NCBI GenBank assembly: GCA_964571845.1
Contig: CAZNDM010000074.1
Coordinates: 1 to 64,000, forward strand
Direction: 5' to 3'
From: WFZT01 sp964571845
Lineage (GTDB): Bacteria; Hydrothermota; Hydrothermia; B15-G9; WFZT01
Length of the DNA: 64,000 bases
Shown: positions 26,207-34,921 of the stretch, in pieces
Layout of the letters: each line of letters starts with the position of its first letter
Numbering within the stretch: the stretch's first letter is position 1
Made by a program: the position numbers and the translations under genes
The notes under the pieces: model-generated
The model's input: the letters and a program-made list of their open reading frames with translations, nothing else
The model's database searches: none
What the model was told of the DNA's origin: nothing

Positions 26207-26236
26207 ATTATACTTATGAGATCCTCACTGTGTCAA
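26207..26236 (-). promoter_or_regulatory. Promoter of ccmF, near-leaderless
   Basis: Minus strand: -35 TTGACA (26236-26231), 18-bp spacer, -10 TATAAT (26212-26207). Only 9 nt separate the -10 box from the ATG at 26197, so the RNA should begin within a few bases of the start codon; there is no Shine-Dalgarno site. Confidence 0.7.
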
Positions 26237-26300
26237 GCTGAGTTATAATGATTTTTAATTAATATCCGTTACCTTCCAATCTCCATCATATCTCCAGAGG

Positions 26301-26329
26301 TTAAAAATGATACCAAATGGGTTTAAACT
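26301..26329 (+). promoter_or_regulatory. Probable promoter of the VWA gene
   Basis: -35 TTAAAA (26301-26306), 17-bp spacer, -10 TAAACT (26324-26329), 11 nt before the ATG. Weaker than the ccmF promoter but correctly spaced; no ribosome site is visible. Confidence 0.4.
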
Positions 26330-26340
26330 AAAACCCTGTT

Positions 26341-28128
26341 ATGATTACCTTTCTCTCAACCATATTCGCACTACTCCTGAGCCTGTGGGTTTATAGAGGA
26401 AGTTACAGGCGACTCTGGTACCTGGTCCTTTTGAGAACCGTATCCATAACACTACTGTTAGTCTTAATATTCACACCCGTCTTCAAAAAAACTGTAACTA
26501 TTCCCACCACGGTAGATGTTCTTATTGATAAATCCGGCAGTATGGGATTCAAGGAAAAAGCCAAGTTTTTAAAATCGACCGTAAAACGTCTTCAGGACAT
26601 TGAAAACTCTAACTTTAGCTTAAATTTTTTTAGTTTCGATACAACTATTTATAATGGCATCAATTTCGATTTCGGGGGTAAAACAGCAATTGGTAAAGCA
26701 ATCAATAGCATGTTGTCCAGCACAGTTATTCTATTATCGGATGGATTAAACAATAGAGGCCCCTTCCCTGATCTCCACAACAAACGGATAATATCCCTCT
26801 TACCTCCATCAACAGGGGCACTTATAAAATCGATCAAATTTAAACCCCTTATTGTGGAAGGAGCCACTGATACGTTGAAGATAATTACCGGAAAATCGGG
26901 GAAACTTGAAATTTTTGGGAAGCAGAAAATATTTTCTAAAATTGTAAAACAAGGGGAGGAAAACTCTATCCCTTTAAAACCTTCGAAAAGTGGCATTTAC
27001 ACCTATAGGATAAAGATAGATGGTAAACTGGTTAAAAAGATCACTATAAGAGTGGTTAAAAGGGGGAAAAGTGTCCTCGTGTTCTCCTCTCATCCTGATG
27101 TAAATGTAAGATTTCTCAGGATGTATTTAGACCAAAGTGGAAACATCACGGCAGACATTGTTATCTTCACAAAACGTGGACTCACAATGTTCAAAAAAGA
27201 TGCAGTAATCAAATTAAAAAAATTCGATTTTAACGGATATGATTTCTACATACTGATTGATCCTACACCTGACGCACTTGCTCCCGTTCTTTCCGGTAAA
27301 AGGGGACTCATAATATTCTCAAGAAGGCCGGACAATTTGAATAAACTGTTAAACGGTATATTCATTCCCACTCTAAGGAGAGGTGAGCTTTATCCTGTAT
27401 GGGGTGATTCTACTCTAAATCCTATCGAATACATGTGGGTTTTAAACAGATATCCCCCCGATATTGATAATTTTGTGTATGTTAGAATGGGAAAAAGACA
27501 AATCCCATTGCTTTTCATACACCAAAACCTGGCATTCCTCATGACAGGTGATTTTTATAAAATTCCCCTATTCAATTTCGATGCATATTTGAAAATTCTC
27601 GATAGAGTCTTTTCCAGACTTATCCCTGAAGGAAATTTCTTTGTCGAAACCCCCATAAGGGAGTTTGAAGCAGGGGAAAAGATCCCTGTCACTGCTTATG
27701 CGTATGACAGGTTTGGCAATCCAATTGACACACTTTTCCCTGTGGTAAAATTGGGTAAGAAGGTTTATCAAATGAATTACAGGGGGAACGGAGTATACAC
27801 AACTCTCATCTCATTGAATGATACTGGAAAATTAGAGGCACATGTGATATTTAAAGGACTTGAGGGCATTTTAAAAACAGAATCTATTTCCTTACGAGTC
27901 AGGAACAGCCAGATTGAGACCCCTACACCCGATGTGAATGTAGACTTTCTTCACAATCTTGGTAGCACGGTAAATTCTCTCAAAGAATTACAGGCGATTC
28001 TAACAAGGATAAAACCAGAAAAAGAGATGAGGAGAATCAACCTCAGAAATACATGGCTTATATTATTGACCGTAATTATCCTCTTAGCAATTGAATGGTT
28101 TATTCGACGTGCAAATGGGACTGTATGA
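26341..28128 (+). CDS. VWA-domain membrane protein
   Basis: 595 residues. Two N-terminal membrane helices (about 3-18 and 25-47) lead to a von Willebrand A-like domain with the metal-site DxSxS at D63-S65-S67 (LIDKSGSMG) and LLSDGLNNRG near 130. A beta-rich region follows, including a Rossmann-like segment (VLVFSSHPDVNVRFL near 245), then a C-terminal helix (about 571-588). Similar proteins occur in FCB and planctomycete genomes next to MoxR/Bat genes, but none is nearby here. Function unknown; an envelope-assembly role is guesswork. The 3' end lies 2 nt from the converging rel stop. Confidence 0.72.
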   Translation: MITFLSTIFALLLSLWVYRGSYRRLWYLVLLRTVSITLLLVLIFTPVFKKTVTIPTTVDVLIDKSGSMGFKEKAKFLKSTVKRLQDIENSNFSLNFFSFDTTIYNGINFDFGGKTAIGKAINSMLSSTVILLSDGLNNRGPFPDLHNKRIISLLPPSTGALIKSIKFKPLIVEGATDTLKIITGKSGKLEIFGKQKIFSKIVKQGEENSIPLKPSKSGIYTYRIKIDGKLVKKITIRVVKRGKSVLVFSSHPDVNVRFLRMYLDQSGNITADIVIFTKRGLTMFKKDAVIKLKKFDFNGYDFYILIDPTPDALAPVLSGKRGLIIFSRRPDNLNKLLNGIFIPTLRRGELYPVWGDSTLNPIEYMWVLNRYPPDIDNFVYVRMGKRQIPLLFIHQNLAFLMTGDFYKIPLFNFDAYLKILDRVFSRLIPEGNFFVETPIREFEAGEKIPVTAYAYDRFGNPIDTLFPVVKLGKKVYQMNYRGNGVYTTLISLNDTGKLEAHVIFKGLEGILKTESISLRVRNSQIETPTPDVNVDFLHNLGSTVNSLKELQAILTRIKPEKEMRRINLRNTWLILLTVIILLAIEWFIRRANGTV

Positions 28129-28130
28129 AA

Positions 28131-30521
28131 CTAATCTGCCCCTGATATTGGGCGGACCTTAACTACTCCTTTAATAGATTTGATGTGTCCAAGTAGTTCT
28201 TCAAGTTGTGTTCGCGTCTTCACATTCAATGTGAGATCAGCTATGAAATTCCCCCCGTACACACCTTTAATATTAGGGGAAACCTGGAATTTACCGAACA
28301 TAGAAGGCTTATCCTTACTAAGATCCAGAAGAAATTTATTAAGTCCCGTCAGATCTTCAGCTACCACTCTAACTTTCACTCTTCTTGAGAAATCGACATC
28401 CTCGGTCCATCTTGCTGGCAGTATTCGACTTCTATTTCCCCTGTAATGTACTACATTCGGACAATCTTTCCTGTGAATGGTGACTACATGGGACGTTGTG
28501 GCAATACCAACAATCTCATCACCTGGTAACTGGATACAGCACTTGGCAAATTTTATTTCCATACCCTTGATTCCACTTACCTCAACCAGTGGTTTTTTCT
28601 CACCCTGGCGAACATACCTGTGCTGAGGAAGGAATTTCCTCACTTTCCCGACCAATTTTCTTCTTGAAATTCTCTTCGCGTAGATTGCATAGTAAAGCTC
28701 CTCCTCAGCGTGCATGTTGAATGAACGTACCAGCCTGGGGAGTAGCCTGTCCAGGGTTTCACGTGGAACCTTCTCCTGTTCCAGAATCTCTTTTAATTGT
28801 TGTTCCCCGGCTTCAATCTCATCTGAGGCATATTTTATCAGAATTACTCTCTTTAATGCTTTTAAATTTATCTTTTCTTCCGCTATTTGAATAAATAAAT
28901 TATTTTCCTGCCTCATTTTGAGGTCAGGGAGAATACTTCGGGCAACTTCTTGATAATCGAGGTCAAAGGGCAGTAATTTTTTGAGAATCTTCATAAATTC
29001 TTCTTTCCCCTTTGAAATCTTTTGCTCTCGCTCCTGTCTTCTGAAGTAGGCTTTAATTTTTTGCCTTGCAGATGATGTTTTGACAAATCTGAGCCAGTCG
29101 AGGCTTGGAGATGGAACGGAACCTGTTTTTATTTCAACAATATCTCCATTTTTTAACTCGTAATTCAGGGGGACAAGTTTGCCATTAACTATCGCTCCTC
29201 TCGCTCTGTGCCCCAGCTCCGTATGTACTGCATACGCGAAATCAATGGGGGTCGAGTGTTTCTTTAAAATTTTAATCTCTCTTTTAGGTGTAAAAACATA
29301 GATATCCTCTTCCTTTAACTCATCCTTTAAAACCCTATAGTATATGCGGGGATCTTCGATATTCTTGGACCTTTCAATCAAATTATGCAGCCATCCCATT
29401 AATTTCAGTGTTTCAGCCCCACTTTTCACTCCTTCTTTGTATCTCCAGTGAGCAGCAATTCCAAACTCTGCTATTTCATGCATCATTTCAGAGCGAATTT
29501 GAATTTCTATAAACTTGTTATCGGGTCCAACAACCGTGGTATGAAGAGACTGATAAAAATTCGGCTTGGGATTTGCCACGTAATCCTTAAATCTATCAGG
29601 TACAGGTTGATAAAGCTCATGAACAACCCCAAGAACCTTATAAACATCTTCCTTAGTTCTCGTAATGATTCTAATTCCATATAGGTCGTAAAGCTCTTCA
29701 AATTTCTTATTCTTTTTCTTCATTTTTTGGTAAACGGAGTAGATATGTTTTGGACGGGAAATTATTCTTGCTTCAATCCCTCTACGCTTTAACTCAGCCC
29801 CCAGCTGAGCTTCTACAAGTCCAAGGAACTTCTCTCTGTCCCTTCTTTTTTCGTTTATCTTTCTCGCAAGATCAGAGTAAACAGATGGATTCAGATATTT
29901 GAATGACAGATCTTCAAGCTCCCATTTAATTTTCCAGATACCAATCCTATGTGCAAGTGGTGCATAAATCTCGAGAGTCTCTCGTGCAATTCTTCTCTTT
30001 TTATCATCTGGTAATGATTCAAGCGTCTTTATATTGTGCAGCCTGTCAGCCAGTTTTATGACAAGTACTCTTATATCTTCAGCTATAGATAAAATCATCT
30101 TTCTATAGGTCTCGACCTTTTGCCTGTACATTTTCCCCAGCTCTCTCGCTCCATCCAGCTCACTGAGAGGGATCTGTCTGATCTTGGTTACTCCCTCAAC
30201 GAGAAAAGTAATCTCTCTGCCGAACACTTCCTCAAGCTCTTCTGATGTTGTATCTGTATCTTCAAGGATGTCATGCAGTAGACCTGCTGCTACTGTCGTA
30301 GCGTCCATTTTCAGATCAATAAGTATGAGAGCAACATTTATAGGGTGTGTAATATAAGGATCTCCGGATACTCTGAACTGTCCCCTATGCCTTTCACAGG
30401 CGAAATCGAGTGCTTTTTTTACCAATTCAACTTCATCATCAGAGAAAACACTTTCGACACGGTTTATTAATTTTTCTCTTAGAGTTATGAGCTCTTTTTC
30501 AATAGACCGGGAAAGCTGCAA
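28131..30521 (-). CDS. rel: Bifunctional (p)ppGpp synthetase/hydrolase Rel
   Basis: Makes and degrades the stringent-response alarmone. 796 residues, in order: HD hydrolase (about 38-190) with HD at 83-84 and ED at 87-88 in LLHDILEDTD, so hydrolysis should work; synthetase (about 240-350; YDLYGIRIITRT, NPKPNFYQSLHTTV, EIQIRSEMMHEIAE); TGS (about 395-460); a helical/zinc-finger-like region with KCCIQLPGDEIVG; and a C-terminal ACT domain. Its first 23 nt overlap the ARPP-1 gene, and it is the last gene of a pfk-MBL-ARPP1-rel unit. Confidence 0.94.
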   Translation of the reverse strand: MQLSRSIEKELITLREKLINRVESVFSDDEVELVKKALDFACERHRGQFRVSGDPYITHPINVALILIDLKMDATTVAAGLLHDILEDTDTTSEELEEVFGREITFLVEGVTKIRQIPLSELDGARELGKMYRQKVETYRKMILSIAEDIRVLVIKLADRLHNIKTLESLPDDKKRRIARETLEIYAPLAHRIGIWKIKWELEDLSFKYLNPSVYSDLARKINEKRRDREKFLGLVEAQLGAELKRRGIEARIISRPKHIYSVYQKMKKKNKKFEELYDLYGIRIITRTKEDVYKVLGVVHELYQPVPDRFKDYVANPKPNFYQSLHTTVVGPDNKFIEIQIRSEMMHEIAEFGIAAHWRYKEGVKSGAETLKLMGWLHNLIERSKNIEDPRIYYRVLKDELKEEDIYVFTPKREIKILKKHSTPIDFAYAVHTELGHRARGAIVNGKLVPLNYELKNGDIVEIKTGSVPSPSLDWLRFVKTSSARQKIKAYFRRQEREQKISKGKEEFMKILKKLLPFDLDYQEVARSILPDLKMRQENNLFIQIAEEKINLKALKRVILIKYASDEIEAGEQQLKEILEQEKVPRETLDRLLPRLVRSFNMHAEEELYYAIYAKRISRRKLVGKVRKFLPQHRYVRQGEKKPLVEVSGIKGMEIKFAKCCIQLPGDEIVGIATTSHVVTIHRKDCPNVVHYRGNRSRILPARWTEDVDFSRRVKVRVVAEDLTGLNKFLLDLSKDKPSMFGKFQVSPNIKGVYGGNFIADLTLNVKTRTQLEELLGHIKSIKGVVKVRPISGAD

Positions 30522-31386
30522 AATGGATCACCTCATTATTCAGTTTTAGAGCATGAGCAACGGCCTTTTTATCTGCAAATCTTAATTCCTGGCCCTCTAT
30601 AACTCCATCCGCCACCATGTAATCCCGGGAGAAAACATAATCTATGAAATTTTGTATTTCGGCCTCTTTAAAGTCGCCTGGTCCATACATCATGGATTCC
30701 AGCGCTTCAAGAGCATATCCACGCAAAAGTTTTTTACTCATTTTTTTGAATAAACCGGGACCAACAAATATATCCATCCCAAGAATCTTTTTACCTGCAA
30801 CCACAATAAAACCCTTTGTATCCTCAGAAAATTCAGCATCCTCAACAAATCTATCTATATCATCTCTCAACGTCGAATATGCATCATGCATGGAGCTTGT
30901 AACTGACTTAACCCGAAAACTTTTAAGTGTGCTACGGACAGATTTCCATATTGCTGACTGATCTGATTTGAAACTTTTGTTTAGCTTGAGAGATTGTGTA
31001 ACGGATGATGCGAGTATCGACCTCAAAGAGGGATATGCCACCACGCCTGAATGATGAAACTCCCTGTTACCACTCCATCTGTTTTGTTCCACACAGGTAA
31101 CCGGGACTCGCGCACTCACGGGTTTGGAGGCGACCATAGATGTGTTAAAAACCCTGTTCTGAAGAGCGCCAATAATCTCCTCTCCATCAAGAACAAAAAG
31201 CCTTCCTCCACCCTCGAAATCCAGCTCTGCTTCATTTACAACTCCAGTATCGTTTAAAAACAAAACCCCTCTATCTCTTGCCTCTTCAATACTCAGGTAG
31301 TTACCATTCCCTGTCCCGATAATCGGGTAAATAACAAGATTCCTCAAAAAATATGGTTCACCAATCCTGGGAGTCTCAAACATCAT
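30499..31386 (-). CDS. ARPP-1 domain protein (DUF6569-like)
   Basis: 295 residues matching the ARPP-1 family, named for association with ADP-ribosylglycohydrolase and rhodanese-phosphatase proteins. Hallmarks are LFVLDGEEIIGALQNRVFNTS near 68-88 (a LLLDGEEL.GAKQNR-type motif) and VPVTCVEQNRWSG near 100. No signal peptide or membrane segments. Molecular function is not established. It is coupled both ways: 4-nt overlap with the MBL gene before it and 23-nt overlap with rel after it, so its product is made in step with Rel. Confidence 0.78.
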   Translation of the reverse strand: MMFETPRIGEPYFLRNLVIYPIIGTGNGNYLSIEEARDRGVLFLNDTGVVNEAELDFEGGGRLFVLDGEEIIGALQNRVFNTSMVASKPVSARVPVTCVEQNRWSGNREFHHSGVVAYPSLRSILASSVTQSLKLNKSFKSDQSAIWKSVRSTLKSFRVKSVTSSMHDAYSTLRDDIDRFVEDAEFSEDTKGFIVVAGKKILGMDIFVGPGLFKKMSKKLLRGYALEALESMMYGPGDFKEAEIQNFIDYVFSRDYMVADGVIEGQELRFADKKAVAHALKLNNEVIHFAAFPVY

Positions 31387-32099
31387 TCTATATTAATAAC
31401 CGAACCTGCTCCAGAGTCAATATAGTTTTCCTCACCAAACACTTCTCTCGCTATTTCCATGGCCAGATCACCAGAACAGTGGGACGGAGAGATCTTTTCA
31501 ACCCCCATTTCTTTCAAATATTTCATAACCTCTGTGATATAGTCTTCATCCTTGTGCAAAAGGTGAAAACCACCTACAACCAGGTAGATATGTTCATCAA
31601 GAAAATTACCTCTTACATGGGAGACTATCTTCGTGAGTTTCGGGTGAGAACATCCGGTAATAATAACGAGACCAGGTGGTGTTTTTATCACCATGGACTG
31701 TTCTACAAGAATGGTGCCAAGCTGTCCAGTAGAGTAAACCCCATCAAACAGATTCTCAAATTCCTCTACTCTTTCAACTCTACCACCATGTCTTCTAACT
31801 CTTTCTTCAAATTCTCTTGAAATACTAATCGGGATATACACCACAGGTTCGTTTTCCATAACATTCAAAAGGTCAATCAGACCCCCGACATGGTCCAGAT
31901 GAATGTGGGAAATAAAAATTCTACTAATACTGTCTGGAGAAATTTTGAAAGTCTCCATATTCTTTAAAAGAAGGTCTCCATCCGGTCCAGTATCAAATAA
32001 CACTCCCTCCTTCAGGCCTTCAATATAAATTGATAATCCCCAGCCGTATTTAAACTTTTCATTATGGATAACATTGTTAACGACGACCTTTAACTGCAT
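31383..32099 (-). CDS. MBL-fold metallohydrolase
   Basis: 238-residue metallo-beta-lactamase fold. The zinc motif HIHLDH lies near 75-80 in FISHIHLDHVGG, GCSHP near 155 and GGFHLL near 180; C-terminal SPSHCSGD completes the site. The pattern resembles the archaeal-type 7,8-dihydropterin-6-methyl phosphate synthase-like MBL group. A substrate cannot be assigned. GGGGGTG lies just before the ATG. Second gene of the pfk operon, 20 nt after pfk. Confidence 0.82.
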   Translation of the reverse strand: MQLKVVVNNVIHNEKFKYGWGLSIYIEGLKEGVLFDTGPDGDLLLKNMETFKISPDSISRIFISHIHLDHVGGLIDLLNVMENEPVVYIPISISREFEERVRRHGGRVERVEEFENLFDGVYSTGQLGTILVEQSMVIKTPPGLVIITGCSHPKLTKIVSHVRGNFLDEHIYLVVGGFHLLHKDEDYITEVMKYLKEMGVEKISPSHCSGDLAMEIAREVFGEENYIDSGAGSVINIE

Positions 32100-32119
32100 A
32101 ATGCACCCCCTATGTTTGT

Positions 32120-33373
32120 TTAATCGACAAGATATTTAAACCTATTTATAAAGTCCTCCGGAGACATGTTACCAGCTCTTGCGAGCTCTTCAATGTCCTC
32201 CGGAGACTCAAAGTCCTCCTTTTTTAATTTGATCATATATTCCTGGGAAACTCTGTAAGTTTCAGAGGTTGTATCCACAAATCTCACCCTGAGTCGTTCA
32301 GTCTCAGGGTCTATCAGCTCTTCAAAGGGGATAGGATTCAATCTCCCGCCTTTATACGAAATTATTGCCCCGCTCCCCTCCATATTTAGCAGATACTCAA
32401 CAGCTCCATGGCCAAGATTTTTCGTATATTCAATATCAAATGCAATCGGGGGTGCACTTCTCAAAATGTATCCAATTTCAACGTCAAGTATCTTAATATC
32501 TACTCCTCTCTTCCTAAGGGATCCGAGAACTGGATCTTTTAAAATTTTTCCAAGTGGGATTTCTGAAAGTCTCAAATGGCCGAAATCGTCTCTCTCCATT
32601 ATTTGATCAGCTGGAAGATCATGAGGGTCTATCTTAAGTGCTATTCCTTCGGCAATCACAGCGACACCATCTTCCCTTCCCAGGGCTTTTCTCTTGATTA
32701 TTGCTCCTTCAAGTATATCTGTGATATAATGCAGCGGCACCCTATCCCCTTTCAGCTCCTCCGGGATTACAGCAAGTGTCGCCCCGGCTGCTTTTGCTAT
32801 ACCCAGAGCGAGGTGTCCCGCCTCTCTCCCCATTGTTATCACAAAATACCACCTGTTAGTGGTCTTGGAATCTTCCATAATATTTCTTACAAGATCTGTT
32901 CCCAATTCCTTCGCTGTTTCAAAACCGAACGTGGGCATATTCTCCGGCAAAGGAATATCATTGTCTATCGTCTTCGGAACATGGGCTATCCTTATTCTAT
33001 CACCCATCAATTTCTTTAATTTGTAAGCAAGAGTGGCAGTCCCATCCCCTCCGATAGTTACAAGATATTTAATTCTCAGTTCTGAAAAAGATTTCATTAA
33101 ATTTTCAATCTTATCTCGCGAATCAATTGGATTATCCCTTGAAGATCTGAGAATTGACCCTCCGGTGAAATGTATTCTTGAAACATTCTCAATCGAGAGA
33201 GGAACAAGAAATGAGGTATCTCCCCGACTCAACCATTTGAATCCATCCATTATTCCGATCACATCAAGTCCTTCATTTATAGCTTCGATGGTTACAGCAC
33301 CGATTACACCATTTATTCCTGGTGCAGGTCCCCCCATAACAGCAATTGCAAGAACCTCACTTCTCTTCCTCAT
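32120..33373 (-). CDS. 6-phosphofructokinase (PfkA superfamily)
   Basis: Phosphorylates fructose 6-phosphate in glycolysis. 417 residues from ATG 33373. Nucleotide-binding motif GGPAPGINGVI, phosphoryl-donor motif TIGGDGTATL and catalytic PKTIDNDIP. Glycine in GGDG predicts ATP use, whereas Lys in PKTIDND is typical of pyrophosphate-type or trypanosomatid-type enzymes, so the donor is not certain. The length exceeds the 320-residue classic bacterial ATP-PFK. ATG 33373 is preferred over an in-frame upstream ATG because a TATAAT lies just 7 nt away. First gene of the unit ending with rel. Confidence 0.87.
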   Translation of the reverse strand: MRKRSEVLAIAVMGGPAPGINGVIGAVTIEAINEGLDVIGIMDGFKWLSRGDTSFLVPLSIENVSRIHFTGGSILRSSRDNPIDSRDKIENLMKSFSELRIKYLVTIGGDGTATLAYKLKKLMGDRIRIAHVPKTIDNDIPLPENMPTFGFETAKELGTDLVRNIMEDSKTTNRWYFVITMGREAGHLALGIAKAAGATLAVIPEELKGDRVPLHYITDILEGAIIKRKALGREDGVAVIAEGIALKIDPHDLPADQIMERDDFGHLRLSEIPLGKILKDPVLGSLRKRGVDIKILDVEIGYILRSAPPIAFDIEYTKNLGHGAVEYLLNMEGSGAIISYKGGRLNPIPFEELIDPETERLRVRFVDTTSETYRVSQEYMIKLKKEDFESPEDIEELARAGNMSPEDFINRFKYLVD

Positions 33374-33380
33374 GGCGAAA

Positions 33381-33386
33381 ATTATA
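33381..33386 (-). promoter_or_regulatory. -10 box of pfk, leaderless
   Basis: TATAAT on the minus strand ends 7 nt before ATG 33373; the -35 region is poor (TTCTTT at 17 bp). The transcript would start at or next to the initiation codon. Confidence 0.45.
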
Positions 33387-33462
33387 AATCCTGTCACTAA
33401 AAAAAAGAAACTCCAGTAATGGAAACTTCGCTTTTTTTGAATTATTATTAATAAAATTCTCC

Positions 33463-33493
33463 TTGTAAAAACTAAGAGTTTGTATTATATAAT
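33463..33493 (+). promoter_or_regulatory. Probable promoter of cydAB
   Basis: -35 TTGTAA (33463-33468) and -10 TATAAT (33488-33493), with a long 19-bp spacer. Longer than optimal, which could mean an activator is needed. Leader of about 50 nt ending in AAAGGAGG before the ATG. Confidence 0.45.
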
Positions 33494-33550
33494 TACTCAT
33501 CTGAGGGGTTATTTCTTTTGGTCGTCGAATACTAAAAGGAGGTATGTATT

Positions 33551-34909
33551 ATGAATGTGTTAACCCTATCGAGGTGGCAATTTGCAATTACCACCATATA
33601 CCACTTCTTCTTTGTACCTCTCACTCTCGGTTTATCTATTCTTGTCGCTATAATGGAAAGTAAATACGTGTCAACCGGTGACGAGATGTACAAGAAGATG
33701 GCTAAATTCTGGGGCAGACTGTTCCTCATAAATTTCGCCATGGGTGTGGTCACAGGTATTGTTCAGGAGTTCCAGTTTGGTATGAACTGGTCTGAATACT
33801 CAAGATTCATGGGAGACATCTTCGGTGTACCTCTTGCAATAGAAGCACTGCTGGCCTTTTATCTTGAATCCACCATGCTTGGAGTCTGGACATTTGGCTG
33901 GAATAAACTCTCAAAGAAAACACACGCCCTTACCATCTGGCTTGTTGCTATTGGTTCAAATTTGTCAGCTCTATGGATCTTAATTGCAAATTCTTTCATG
34001 CAGGAACCTGTGGGATACAAACTTGAAAATGGTAGAGTGCTTCTGACAAATTTCAAAGCGGTGTTCTCCAATCCTAATGTCTGGGTTCAATTCCCCCATG
34101 TACTTACTGCCGGGATAACTACAGCTGGATTCTTTGTACTCGCCTTTAGTGCGTATCATCTTCTGAAGGGAACAAAAGACGTGGAGTTCTTCCGTCGCTC
34201 CTTCAAGTGGGGCGCTGTGTATGGTCTCATCGGTGTAATTCTTGTAATTATAATTGGCCATATCCAGGGACAGCATCTTACAAGAACCCAACCCACAAAG
34301 ATGGCTGCGGCAGAGGCACTCTGGGAAACAGAGGACCCAGCAAGCTTCTCCCTCTTCGCTATAATTGACACAAAGGCCCAAAAGAACCCCGTTGACATAA
34401 AAATCCCCGGCTTCCTGAGCTTCCTCGTTTACAACAAATTTAGTGGAGAAGTAAAGGGTATAAAGGACCTACAGAAAGAATATGAGGCAAAATATGGTCC
34501 AGGTAACTATATTCCGCCCGTAAAAACCTGCTACTGGTCATTTAGATTAATGGTAGGATTCGGTCTATTAATGCTATTGATAGCCATTATTGCAATTCCT
34601 TATGCCAAACGAGATCCGTCAGAAATTCCCAGGTGGTTCCTTAAATTATCAGTCTGGTCCGTTTTCTTCCCCTATCTGGCAAATACTTTTGGATGGATGC
34701 TCACTGAGTTTGGGAGAAATCCATGGATCGTGTATGGTCTTTTAAAGATAAAAGATGCAGTCTCACCTAATCTCGCCCCTGGTACCGTTCTCTTCTCACT
34801 ACTGATGTTCGCTATTGTATACGGCTTACTCATGATTGCTGATGTTTATCTACTCGTTAGGTACGGTTTGAAACAGGGCCCTGAAGGGGCTGTTTCAGAA
34901 GGATACTAA
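33551..34909 (+). CDS. cydA: Cytochrome bd quinol oxidase subunit I
   Basis: Heme-bearing subunit of the high-affinity terminal oxidase in the inner membrane. 452 residues, about 9 helices. The N-terminal heme b595 histidine lies in TIYHFFF (residue 18), and the E99/E107-equivalent pair in AIEALLAFYLEST. The Q-loop is short, and the quinol-loop signature reads GRNPW instead of the usual GRQPW. Strong AAAGGAGG site. It is followed by cydB after 12 nt and by the CydDC assembly exporter, a complete bd module. Confidence 0.95.
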   Translation: MNVLTLSRWQFAITTIYHFFFVPLTLGLSILVAIMESKYVSTGDEMYKKMAKFWGRLFLINFAMGVVTGIVQEFQFGMNWSEYSRFMGDIFGVPLAIEALLAFYLESTMLGVWTFGWNKLSKKTHALTIWLVAIGSNLSALWILIANSFMQEPVGYKLENGRVLLTNFKAVFSNPNVWVQFPHVLTAGITTAGFFVLAFSAYHLLKGTKDVEFFRRSFKWGAVYGLIGVILVIIIGHIQGQHLTRTQPTKMAAAEALWETEDPASFSLFAIIDTKAQKNPVDIKIPGFLSFLVYNKFSGEVKGIKDLQKEYEAKYGPGNYIPPVKTCYWSFRLMVGFGLLMLLIAIIAIPYAKRDPSEIPRWFLKLSVWSVFFPYLANTFGWMLTEFGRNPWIVYGLLKIKDAVSPNLAPGTVLFSLLMFAIVYGLLMIADVYLLVRYGLKQGPEGAVSEGY

Positions 34910-34921
34910 GGAGGTTCAATC

